From the NCBI GenBank assembly GCA_030844565.1, contig JAUUNK010000035.1:1-32644 (forward strand): DNA of 32,644 nt, given 5' to 3'. Of this stretch, positions 1 to 8,751 are shown piece by piece; position 1 is the first letter of the stretch, and each line of letters begins with the position of its first letter. A model generated the notes under the pieces. The model worked only from the letters and a program-made list of their open reading frames with translations, ran no database searches and had not been told where the DNA came from. This stretch comes from Bacteroides ovatus. Lineage in GTDB: Bacteria; Bacteroidota; Bacteroidia; Bacteroidales; Bacteroidaceae. The translations under genes were made by a program, and so were the position numbers.

Positions 1-451
1 CAGCGTCCAGTCGGCGGACGGCTTTAATCCAGATGTAGGGAATGGGCTTTTCGAGAGAGATTACGCTCCAGTCGCTAGTCGTGTGGGTGACTACCGTACT
101 TAGGTTAAACTTTCCATCTACAAACTCAATGCCTGCTTTGATATAGTTTTCCGCATCGATGCGGAGCATTAGTCCTGCTTGGTCGAAACGTTTTTGGTAA
201 TCTCCCGTGATTTTGACTTTTGCTTCAAACTCTCCTCCGTATGTTGCATAATAGAAAGGAGCATCGTCTACGGTGAAGCCATAATGGGAAATACGCCAAT
301 AATCACTTTGGGGAGTGACAAACATGGAGAGGGTTTTGTTTTGAATTTCCCATGTTTCCGGTTCGTTGAACCATTGCATCTTTTCGAGAGTCTGTGCCAG
401 AGCCATTTGGACTGTAAGAGTCGCTAATAAACTAAAAAATACTTTCTTCAT
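1..451 (-). CDS. Secreted DUF1349 (concanavalin A-like) protein, C-terminus outside the window
   Basis: The frame is open from the start codon at 449-451 to the left edge, giving 150 codons. It begins MKKVFFSLLATLTVQMALAQ, a clear signal peptide ending in Ala-Gln, so the product is exported. The mature part has the signature of the DUF1349 family of beta-sandwich lectin-like proteins: a WEIQNKTLSMFVTPQSDYW-like start, then YYATYGGEFEAKVKITGDY, then FDQAGLMLRIDAENYIKAGI. Family members are usually about 200 residues, so roughly 50 residues are missing. Function is not established; carbohydrate binding is only a guess from the fold. The gene diverges from the LuxR-type regulator at 567 and shares a palindromic promoter region with it, so regulation by that protein is possible. 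Confidence is high for the family and low for any role. Confidence 0.8.
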   Translation of the reverse strand, partial: MKKVFFSLLATLTVQMALAQTLEKMQWFNEPETWEIQNKTLSMFVTPQSDYWRISHYGFTVDDAPFYYATYGGEFEAKVKITGDYQKRFDQAGLMLRIDAENYIKAGIEFVDGKFNLSTVVTHTTSDWSVISLEKPIPYIWIKAVRRLDA

Positions 452-490
452 TTTTTCTGTTATTTAATTCAATAAAATATCCGCCTATGT

Positions 491-506
491 TATCTTTGCA
501 AAGATA
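491..506. promoter_or_regulatory. Divergent palindromic promoter between DUF1349 gene and LuxR gene
   Basis: The sequence TATCTTTGCAAAGATA is a perfect 16-bp palindrome. Each half is a Bacteroides -7 box (TAnnTTTG), one on each strand. On the minus strand the box at 506-499 has ATTG (530-527) 20 bases upstream, one mismatch from the -33 TTTG, and sits 48 bp from the ATG at 451. On the plus strand no good -33 is seen. The layout means polymerase could not easily occupy both promoters at once. Confidence 0.5.
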
Positions 507-566
507 GAGGGTTGCCTGCGAAGCGGCAATACTGAATATTAACCATTTTTTCTTCGAAGATTTGCC

Positions 567-1331
567 ATGAACATTGTCAACCAATTGAATAATGAACTGC
601 TGAAGCAGGAATTTACAGAAGAAGACCGGCAACAGGCGGCTCGTTTGGAAGAGTGCAAATATATTGCTTCCGTTTATGCACGGATAGAAAACGCCATAGC
701 CGTATTGAGCGATATGAGGGCTAATACCAGTTATATTTATTATGGTGGCACGGCAGAATGTTTGGGCTTGGCAAAGCAGGATTCTCCCCAAAGGATTCAT
801 TCTATATGGGAGGAAGATATATTTAAGCGGATTCATCCGGATGATTTATTGGAAAAGCATTTGCAGGAACTTCGTTTCTTTCACTTTTTGAAGAGTGTTC
901 CCAAGAGAAAACGTACGGATTATTATCTTGCCAATCATATACGTATGCGCGACCGTTCTGGCAAGTATGTATATGTCTTGCATCGCATGTTTTATATTGC
1001 GAGTCATGCGAACGGGAGTGTATGGCTGGCTTTATGCCTTTATAATTTCTCCGTAGAGGTGTCATTCAGTTGCGCTATCATCAATTCGGCGGACGGGCAA
1101 GTGTCAGGTTTGGAAAAACAAAATTGTAACGACTTGTTGTCGGACAGAGAGAAAGAGGTATTACAGTTGATAGATGCAGGGAAGATGAGTAAAGATATTG
1201 CGCGGATGTTGTCGATAAGTGTGAATACTGTCAGCAGGCATCGGCAGAATATTCTGGAAAAGCTTCAAGTGGACAATTCTATCGAGGCTTGCCGGATAGC
1301 GAGGAGGTTAGGGCTGTTCTATAAAAAATAG
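567..1331 (+). CDS. PAS-like / LuxR-type HTH transcriptional regulator
   Basis: A 254-residue cytoplasmic regulator. Residues about 190-250 form a LuxR/GerE helix-turn-helix: LSDREKEVLQLIDAGKMSKD, then SISVNTVSRHRQNILEKLQV, the classic pattern that binds DNA as a dimer. Residues about 50-170 resemble a PAS sensor fold (YYGGTAECLGL, then FKRIHPDDL, then RDRSGKYVYVLHRMFYI), an arrangement common in Bacteroidetes LuxR-type proteins. No receiver domain or transmembrane segment is seen, so the signal is probably a small molecule or a protein partner; the ligand is unknown. It is transcribed away from the DUF1349 gene, and its own promoter region is the shared palindrome at 491-506. The stop codon touches a hairpin at 1331-1364. 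Confidence 0.85.
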   Translation: MNIVNQLNNELLKQEFTEEDRQQAARLEECKYIASVYARIENAIAVLSDMRANTSYIYYGGTAECLGLAKQDSPQRIHSIWEEDIFKRIHPDDLLEKHLQELRFFHFLKSVPKRKRTDYYLANHIRMRDRSGKYVYVLHRMFYIASHANGSVWLALCLYNFSVEVSFSCAIINSADGQVSGLEKQNCNDLLSDREKEVLQLIDAGKMSKDIARMLSISVNTVSRHRQNILEKLQVDNSIEACRIARRLGLFYKK

Positions 1332-1364
1332 AATATCCCAGGCGACAAGTCACCCAGGATATTC
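1331..1364 (-). terminator. Intrinsic terminator of the frd operon, possibly bidirectional
   Basis: Arms GAATATCC (1331-1338) and GGATATTC (1357-1364) pair perfectly, and the loop holds an inner stem (GGCGAC with GTCACC, one mismatch). On the minus strand the hairpin is followed by TATTTTTTATAG, a U-run typical of intrinsic termination, 28 bp after the frdB stop. On the plus strand the tail is only CTTATTAATC, so termination of the LuxR gene there would be weaker. Confidence 0.75.
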
Positions 1365-1391
1365 CTTATTAATCAAATCAAGCTTCTGGTT

Positions 1392-2147
1392 TTAGTCTTT
1401 CAGCTTGGCTATAATAAAGTCGCGGTTCAGGCGGGCAATATTACTGATAGAGATGTTTTTCGGGCACTCAGCTTCGCAAGCGCGAGTGTTGGTGCAGTTA
1501 CCGAAGCCCAGTTCGTCCATCTTAGACAACATAGCTTTGGCGCGGCGATATGCTTCCGGTTTGCCTTGAGGCAGCAGGTTCAACTGGCTGACCTTGGCAG
1601 AAACGAACAGCATAGCAGAGCCATTCTTACATGCAGCCACACAAGCACCGCAACCGATGCAGGAAGCTGCATCCATTGCTTCGTCGGCGATGGGTTTCGG
1701 AATCAGGATAGCGTTGGCATCCTGCGGAGCACCTGTACGTACACTTACATAACCTCCTGCCTGCATAATCTTGTCGTAAGCAGTGCGGTCTACAATCAAG
1801 TCCTTGATAACCGGGAAGCCGGCAGAACGCCACGGTTCAACAGTGATAGTGTCACCGTCGTTGAAGCGGCGCATGTAGATCTGGCAAGTAGTAGCACCCG
1901 TAGCAGGACCGTGAGGACGGCCATTGATGTAGAGTGAGCACATACCGCAGATACCTTCGCGGCAGTCGTGGTCGAATGCAATCGGTTCTTTTCCTTCACT
2001 GATGAGTTGTTCGTTCAGAATATCCATCATTTCGAGGAACGAAGTATCACCGGGGATATCTTTCATTTGGTAGGTTTCAAAAGCGCCTTTAGCTTTCGGA
2101 CCGGCTTGGCGCCATACCTTCAGTGTAAATGATATATTTTTATCCAT
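1392..2147 (-). CDS. frdB: Fumarate reductase / succinate dehydrogenase iron-sulfur subunit
   Basis: This 251-residue subunit carries electrons between the cytochrome b and flavoprotein subunits of the membrane-bound fumarate reductase. In Bacteroides the complex reduces fumarate to succinate with menaquinol during anaerobic growth. An N-terminal plant-ferredoxin-like domain has the [2Fe-2S] ligands in DCREGICGMC (C62, C67, C70), completed by C88. The C-terminal half has CIGCGACVAAC (C163, C166, C169, C173) and a second cluster region with C218, C224 and C228, as expected for the [4Fe-4S] and [3Fe-4S] centres. It is the last gene of frdC-frdA-frdB, 37 bp after frdA, and is followed by a strong terminator. 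The same family includes type B succinate dehydrogenases, and sequence alone does not fix the direction of the reaction. Confidence 0.95.
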   Translation of the reverse strand: MDKNISFTLKVWRQAGPKAKGAFETYQMKDIPGDTSFLEMMDILNEQLISEGKEPIAFDHDCREGICGMCSLYINGRPHGPATGATTCQIYMRRFNDGDTITVEPWRSAGFPVIKDLIVDRTAYDKIMQAGGYVSVRTGAPQDANAILIPKPIADEAMDAASCIGCGACVAACKNGSAMLFVSAKVSQLNLLPQGKPEAYRRAKAMLSKMDELGFGNCTNTRACEAECPKNISISNIARLNRDFIIAKLKD

Positions 2148-2184
2148 TGTCTTCTAATTCTTTTAAATGTTTAAACTTCGCCGA

Positions 2185-4164
<1,980 letters not shown>

Positions 4165-4202
4165 AATACTCTTTACAATTTAATTCATTTACAATTTTCT
4201 AT

Positions 4203-4901
4203 TTAGCAAGCACCGCTGCATACGAGCGATTTGATGAAGAAGATAACAACTACCAATGCGAAGCATACAACTACGATTGTTGAGTAGATGTTGGAGATGC
4301 ACTTCCAACGGTTGATCCACAGTTTGTTGTTCCATCCCAGCGTTTGCATTGCGCTCCAGAATCCGTGAGTGAGGTGGAACCACAGGGCAGCCAGCCAAAC
4401 AAGATAGAGTACTACGTACACCGGATTGGAGAAAGTCTGTTGGATGTGGTATACACCGTCGGCAGCATACGCCGTGTTCACACCCAGGTTGCCCATTTGG
4501 TACATCAGTTCGGGCAACTGCATTTTAGACCAGAAGTTGAAGAGATGCAAGCCCAGACCCAGCAGAACAATGATGCCGAGTACCAGCATGTTTTGCGAAG
4601 CCCATTCCACGGTTTTAGGCTTTTCCACCACTGCATAGCGTTCGTTACCGCGTGCCTTACGGTTCTGCATTGTCAGCCAGAAGGCATAAATGATGTGAAT
4701 CACGAAGAGGGCAGCCAGTCCGGCGGTAGCCACCAAAGCATACCAGTTTGCTCCCAGGAATTCACAAACCAGGTTATACCCCTCAGCGGAGAGGATAGCA
4801 ACGAGGTTCATCGCCATGTGAAACGTTAGAAACAGGACAAGGGCGATACCTGTTACGCTCATCACCACTTTCCTTCCTACAGATGAATTACTTAACCACA
4901 T
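4203..4901 (-). CDS. frdC: Fumarate reductase / succinate dehydrogenase cytochrome b subunit
   Basis: This 232-residue membrane anchor has about five hydrophobic helices, the arrangement of a single-polypeptide type B (diheme) SdhC/FrdC. Histidines inside or at the ends of helices (H28 in TFHMAMNL, H69, H119, H152, H176 and H179) include the likely heme b ligands. The subunit passes electrons from menaquinol to the iron-sulfur subunit. As first gene of the operon it has an upstream region with a complete Bacteroides promoter (4973-5004) and an 18-bp palindrome (4955-4972), so about 65 bases of leader are expected. There is no separate frdD, as is normal for this type. Confidence 0.93.
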   Translation of the reverse strand: MWLSNSSVGRKVVMSVTGIALVLFLTFHMAMNLVAILSAEGYNLVCEFLGANWYALVATAGLAALFVIHIIYAFWLTMQNRKARGNERYAVVEKPKTVEWASQNMLVLGIIVLLGLGLHLFNFWSKMQLPELMYQMGNLGVNTAYAADGVYHIQQTFSNPVYVVLYLVWLAALWFHLTHGFWSAMQTLGWNNKLWINRWKCISNIYSTIVVVCFALVVVIFFIKSLVCSGAC

Positions 4902-4954
4902 AAATGATTGATTTTAAATTATTTAATTGTTAGAACTATAATTTCGCCGTCTTA

Positions 4955-4972
4955 CACCTTATATATAAGGTG
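4955..4972. promoter_or_regulatory. Perfect 18-bp palindrome near the predicted frd transcription start
   Basis: CACCTTATATATAAGGTG equals its own reverse complement. It begins directly beside the frd -7 box, so the predicted start point falls inside it. It could be an operator for a dimeric regulator, or a hairpin at the 5' end of the frd mRNA. The neighbouring AraC-type protein is one candidate binder, although AraC proteins more often use direct repeats. Confidence 0.6.
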
Positions 4973-5004
4973 CAAAAATAGAGCAAATACCTTGATTAAC
5001 CAAA
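4973..5004 (-). promoter_or_regulatory. Promoter of frdCAB
   Basis: Read on the minus strand: TTTG (5004-5001), 20 bases, then TATTTTTG (4980-4973). This matches both elements of the Bacteroides sigma-70-type promoter at ideal spacing, which fits a constitutively strong, highly expressed operon. The predicted start is near 4967. Confidence 0.7.
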
Positions 5005-5051
5005 GAATTAAAGAAATTATTCTTTAATAAGGAACCTCACGCCGGACTTTC

Positions 5052-5918
5052 TTAAATCTTTCCAATCTTTTCCCCTTTCGCCGCCCGGGTGCGCAGGGCG
5101 CGTGGGGTGTCTCCGAAGGAGGCTTTGCAGAAGTGGGCGAAGTGGGAAAGGGAGTCGAAGCCGTAGCGGTTGCTGATTTCGGTGATGCGTTCTTTGGTGT
5201 GTTGAAGGTCGTCCAGGATGCCTTCTCTCTTCTTTTCCAGAATCCATTCGTAGACGGGTACGCCATACATATTTTTGAAAAGCCTGCGGAAGGTCGTAGT
5301 GGTGTATCCGCCCAGGTGGGCAAATTCTTCCACATTCTTCACCTTGCCATAATTTTGCATGACAAAGTAGTGGAAGCTTTCCGTATAGGTGCTTATCGGG
5401 TAGAAGAAGAAACGCAGTTGGGGGAGGGGATAATACCAGGTGAGGACATATATCAGTTCCTGGCATTTCACTTCGAGGATTTTATCGCATGGCGGCACTT
5501 CGTCTATGTAGTTTGCCAGTTCCTTCACCAGGTTCTCAAACCGGGGAGTCATCTCCAGCGGGGTGTATGTCAGCGGCGCTTCCGCTTCCTGGAGAATCTC
5601 GCGGTAGCGGTCTTCACAAATTAGCGGCAGCTCGTTAAACCAATAAACAATGTATTCTACGTCTGTCAATGCCAATATTTCCATTTTGGAGCCGATGGCT
5701 TGCAGGATGAATTGACCTTTGTGTAGCGTAGTGCCCGGATATTCTGCGCTATTGACCAGCAACTCGCCTTCCATTATAAACAGCATGCAGTTTTGCGTAC
5801 ACTTGTCCGGTGGATAATGGTACCCCTTGTCCTGTCTTCTGTGTATAAGGGCGTTGGAGGTTGTTCTGGAACATTGTACGCAGTCTGTCTGTCTTCTACA
5901 AAAGGAGTCTTTCGTCAT
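5052..5918 (-). CDS. AraC-family transcriptional regulator with Cys-rich N-terminus
   Basis: A 288-residue protein. Residues about 190-285 form the paired helix-turn-helix of AraC/XylS proteins: NVEEFAHLGGYTTTTFRRLF, then the second unit ITEISNRYGFDSLSHFAHFC followed by KASFGDTPRAL. The N-terminal half is a cupin-like sensor region (YPGTTLHKGQFILQAIG). Its first 45 residues hold five cysteines: C7, C13, C16, C40 and C44. The start at 5918 is supported by a TATCTTTG box at 5957-5950. It is on the same strand as frdCAB, 150 bp upstream of frdC, but the frd promoter lies between them, so it is probably a separate unit. Control of frd is an inference from position only; the ligand is unknown. Confidence 0.85.
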   Translation of the reverse strand: MTKDSFCRRQTDCVQCSRTTSNALIHRRQDKGYHYPPDKCTQNCMLFIMEGELLVNSAEYPGTTLHKGQFILQAIGSKMEILALTDVEYIVYWFNELPLICEDRYREILQEAEAPLTYTPLEMTPRFENLVKELANYIDEVPPCDKILEVKCQELIYVLTWYYPLPQLRFFFYPISTYTESFHYFVMQNYGKVKNVEEFAHLGGYTTTTFRRLFKNMYGVPVYEWILEKKREGILDDLQHTKERITEISNRYGFDSLSHFAHFCKASFGDTPRALRTRAAKGEKIGKI

Positions 5919-5949
5919 AAATATCCACGGTAATTATTTCTATTGGCTA

Positions 5950-5957
5950 CAAAGATA
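5950..5957 (-). promoter_or_regulatory. -7 box of the AraC-type regulator gene
   Basis: TATCTTTG on the minus strand, 31 bp upstream of the start codon. No clear -33 TTTG is seen at 19-21 bases, so the promoter may be weak or need an activator. A run of six G (5982-5987) lies just upstream. Confidence 0.45.
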
Positions 5958-6078
5958 GGCTTTTTTTTGTAAAGTTTATCTGGGGGGTATGAAAAGGATG
6001 TGAAAGGGAATCCCCTTTTCCGTTGTCGATTATCTTGATATTTGTGTGCGAAATGCTTCGGAGTCACATTATTTAGTG

Positions 6079-6188
6079 TATCTTTGTGTCACCTTCTAAC
6101 TCGGTAAACTCCTGCGGAATGGGCTATGACAGAAAACGCGGAACGCCATACGAATGGCTTTCTTTAGGGAGCTTGGTTGAGTGAGGGT
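6079..6188 (+). ncRNA. Candidate rod-shaped structured RNA with its own promoter box
   Basis: A plus-strand TATCTTTG box (6079-6086) predicts a start near 6091. From there to 6188 the sequence folds as one long helix. ACCTTC (6091-6096) and ACTC (6099-6102) pair with GAGT (6179-6182) and GAGGGT (6183-6188), leaving a two-base bulge. The helix continues with TAA and CTCC (6105-6112) pairing to GGAG and TTG (6168-6175). Near the tip GCCAT (6145-6149) and ATGGC (6154-6158) form a hairpin with loop ACGA. No open frame or known RNA family was recognised; SRP and tmRNA signatures are absent. No -33 element or U-run terminator is obvious, so this remains a candidate. Confidence 0.35.
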
Positions 6189-6218
6189 ACAATATCGCTT
6201 CCCGCTAGGATGTAATAT

Positions 6219-7820
6219 TTATTCCCTTGTTGCAGAACTGTTTATAATTAGCTTCTCTATCTCCGGATATTGCTCGTCCCTGTCGCCTACTTCTTTGCGC
6301 AGTCTCATCATCTCCTCTTTCATCTGCTTGATGATGGGAGCATATTCTTTGTTATCATATACATTGTGGTTTTCGTGCGGGTCCTTCTGCAAATCATAGA
6401 AATCCCATGCCGGATGCGTAGGCTTAGGTTCGCAATCCGTCATGTTGAGCGGGTTGCCATAATACAAAATAAGTTTGTACCGCTCGTTCCGGATGCCCAT
6501 GTGGGCGGGGCGGATGGCGTGATGGGTCCAATAGCGGTAGTAGAAACTCTTTCTCCAGTCTTTGGGCGTGTTGCCGCACAGGTTGTCGAGGAAACTGTGT
6601 CCTTGTGTATCCATCTTTGTTCCGGCAAACTCTGCCAGGGTGGGGGCGAAGTCTGTGTTGAGGATAATATCTTTTACGCGTTTCCCGGCGGGAATCTTCT
6701 TTGGATAGCGGATGACGAAGGGCATGCGGGCGGCTTCTTCGTAGAACATGCGTTTGTCGAAGAAACCGTGTTCGCCGAGGAAGTATCCTTGGTCGGCAAC
6801 ATAAACAACGATGGTGTTGTCGGCGATACCCATGTCGTCGAGTGCCTGGAGCAGCTTGCCGATGTTATCGTCTATGGTGGCTCCGCAGCGTAGGTAGTCG
6901 CGGATAAGTTTCTGGTAAATAGCCTTGCGGGCGGCAGTCCGTTGCATTCCTTTGGTGCTGAAAGGGAGTCCGGGATAGCGACACCACCAGCGGTCCGGGT
7001 CTTTGGAGGCGGCTTCCCACCGGCTTCCTATTTCTTCGAGCGTCTGCCCGATAAAGCCTCTGCCGTTTGTTTCCGGTCCCCAGTCGTTGAAGTTCTCCGG
7101 TTCGGGGAAGGTTACGCCGTCGTACAAATGTTCCATGCGCGAGGGGTAGTCGTAGGGTTCGTGGGTCGCTTTGAAATGGCAACACATCAGGAAGGGCCTG
7201 TCTTTCTTCTGTTCTTTCATCCAGCGGATGGTTTTCTCCGTAACGATGTCGGTGGAGAATCCTTGGATACATTCTCCGAAGTTGCGGTTGCTGCCGGGCC
7301 ACGGGTCCGTGCTGTTGATGAAAAGCGGGTCGCGGTAGACTCCCTGGTCATAGAAGATGGAGTAATAGTCGAAGCCTTGCGGCTGCGATTTCAAATGCCA
7401 TTTTCCGATAAGTGCTGTCTGATAGCCCGCCTGTTGCAGGGTGGTTGCAAGCGTAGGGAGCCCGGTGTCGAGCGTATCCGCCAGGGTATAAACGCCGTTA
7501 CGGTGGCTATAAGTGCCGGTAAGTATGGTGGCACGGCTGGGAGCGGAGATGGAGTTGGTGCAGAAGCAGTTGTCGAGCACTACTCCTTCCCGTGCCAGGC
7601 GGCGGATGTTTTCGTTCTGGGCATATTCGGCTAAGACACCGCCGTAGATTCCCCAGGTCTGCGAGGTGTGGTCATCGCTGAGGATAAAGAGGATGTTGGG
7701 GCGGTCCGGTGTTCCGGTTGTTGTTTGGTTTTCATTTTGCGCTGCCGCAGGGTTGCAAAGGGGAGACAAAGACATTAATCCCATGACGGTTGCGGACCAA
7801 AGTTTATAATCTGTTATCAT
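6219..7820 (-). CDS. Secreted S-type sulfatase (arylsulfatase-like, family S1)
   Basis: A 533-residue exported sulfatase that would remove sulfate esters from host or dietary glycans. A signal peptide covers residues 1-28 and ends AAAQ. Metal-binding residues appear in LSDDH (D49, D50). The signature SAPSRATILTGTYSHRNG starts at S92, the residue converted to formylglycine. Because it is Ser rather than Cys, maturation needs an anaerobic sulfatase-maturing radical SAM enzyme, which is not in this window. Later motifs typical of the family include GKWHLK, VADQGYFLGEHGFFDKR and MRKEVGD-like C-terminal residues. The sequence resembles N-acetylglucosamine-6-sulfatase-type members, but the substrate cannot be settled by eye. 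No glycosidase or transporter is adjacent, so it appears to stand alone. Confidence 0.9.
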   Translation of the reverse strand: MITDYKLWSATVMGLMSLSPLCNPAAAQNENQTTTGTPDRPNILFILSDDHTSQTWGIYGGVLAEYAQNENIRRLAREGVVLDNCFCTNSISAPSRATILTGTYSHRNGVYTLADTLDTGLPTLATTLQQAGYQTALIGKWHLKSQPQGFDYYSIFYDQGVYRDPLFINSTDPWPGSNRNFGECIQGFSTDIVTEKTIRWMKEQKKDRPFLMCCHFKATHEPYDYPSRMEHLYDGVTFPEPENFNDWGPETNGRGFIGQTLEEIGSRWEAASKDPDRWWCRYPGLPFSTKGMQRTAARKAIYQKLIRDYLRCGATIDDNIGKLLQALDDMGIADNTIVVYVADQGYFLGEHGFFDKRMFYEEAARMPFVIRYPKKIPAGKRVKDIILNTDFAPTLAEFAGTKMDTQGHSFLDNLCGNTPKDWRKSFYYRYWTHHAIRPAHMGIRNERYKLILYYGNPLNMTDCEPKPTHPAWDFYDLQKDPHENHNVYDNKEYAPIIKQMKEEMMRLRKEVGDRDEQYPEIEKLIINSSATRE

Positions 7821-8047
7821 ATCGTTTTTATTAGTTGTCGGTAAAAGGTTTCAGCACTGTGTCCCCCCATCGGTCTATAAGGTCTTTCTACTGGTTGGGA
7901 CCCCCTAAATTACATAATTCTTTTTCTATTCTTATATCTTGTAGTCAATTTTTGTCTCTTTCCGTTGATTTTATGTGCATCCGGGTAAGTATCCTTTGGG
8001 TTTTTCGTCTATCTTTGCCACCTGTATATTAAAGGAATAGAAAGAAG
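7821..8047. other. Divergent intergenic region between sulfatase and PAP2 genes
   Basis: It holds the PAP2 -7 box. It also holds two C-runs, at 7863-7868 and within GGGACCCCC (7897-7905), followed by AT-rich sequence. No convincing TAnnTTTG box was found for the sulfatase. No other gene or repeat was seen. Confidence 0.4.
8010..8017 (+). promoter_or_regulatory. -7 box of the PAP2 gene
   Basis: TATCTTTG, 30 bp upstream of the ATG at 8048, with an AAAGGA-like purine stretch at 8031-8036 before the start. A TTTG exists at 7995-7998, but that spacing is too short for a standard -33. Confidence 0.45.
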
Positions 8048-8650
8048 ATGAAAAGACTAATTGTTATTTGTTTTGCTGTCGCGTTGGCATTCGCCGGGTT
8101 GAAGGCGCAGAATTGGGACATCAATACGTTGCATCGCATCAATAGCTGGGACGGTAAGTTCGTGAGGAACTATAGCAAGGTTGTTTCCCGTTCCGCACCC
8201 TATATCTCTGTGGGAGTGCCGGTGATAATGGCTGTCTGCGCGGGTGTTCGCAAAGATAAGAAATTGCTTCAGGATGCTATCTACATAGGCACTAGCGTGG
8301 CAGGCGCCACGGTGCTCACCTTTGGTCTCAAGTATGTGTTCGACCGCCAACGGCCCTACCTTGCCTATCCCGACCGGATACATCCTTACAGCTATGAAGA
8401 CGACCCTTCTTTCCCTTCGGGACATACGGCGGCGGCTTTCTCGCTCGCCACTTCCCTGTGCATGCGCTATCCTAAGTGGTACGTGATTGCCCCTTCGGCG
8501 TTGTGGGCGTGTTCGGTGGGCTTTTCGCGGATGAGCGAAGGGGTGCACTATCCATCGGATGTGTTGGCGGGCGCTGCCATCGGTGCAGGGTGCGCAGTGG
8601 TCAATATTTATGTGAACCGTTGGCTCAATAAATGGCTGTTTGGCAGGTAA
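8048..8650 (+). CDS. Exported PAP2-family phosphatase
   Basis: A 200-residue type 2 phosphatidic acid phosphatase. Residues 1-20 are a signal peptide (ending GLKAQ). All three catalytic motifs are present: KYVFDRQRP (95-103), PSGH (123-126, whose His acts as acid/base) and SRMSEGVHYPSD (160-171, whose His is the nucleophile). Hydrophobic helices surround them, so it is a membrane enzyme with its active site facing the periplasm. Related enzymes remove phosphate from undecaprenyl pyrophosphate, phosphatidic acid or lipid A; the substrate here is undetermined. The CE7 esterase follows 101 bp downstream on the same strand, so co-transcription is possible. Confidence 0.9.
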   Translation: MKRLIVICFAVALAFAGLKAQNWDINTLHRINSWDGKFVRNYSKVVSRSAPYISVGVPVIMAVCAGVRKDKKLLQDAIYIGTSVAGATVLTFGLKYVFDRQRPYLAYPDRIHPYSYEDDPSFPSGHTAAAFSLATSLCMRYPKWYVIAPSALWACSVGFSRMSEGVHYPSDVLAGAAIGAGCAVVNIYVNRWLNKWLFGR

Positions 8651-8751
8651 ATGCCAAATAATCCACCCAATACAACATTTTGTCTACCCTTTCTTTGGTG
8701 AATCTTGCGTAATATTGCAGCAGATAATTAAAACAAAACTGAAGAACGGAA

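Noticed and set aside
6091..6188. SRP (4.5S) RNA or tmRNA
   Set aside because: The size and rod shape suggested SRP RNA, but the conserved GGAAGG/AGCAG loop motifs are missing, and there is no tRNA-like end for tmRNA.
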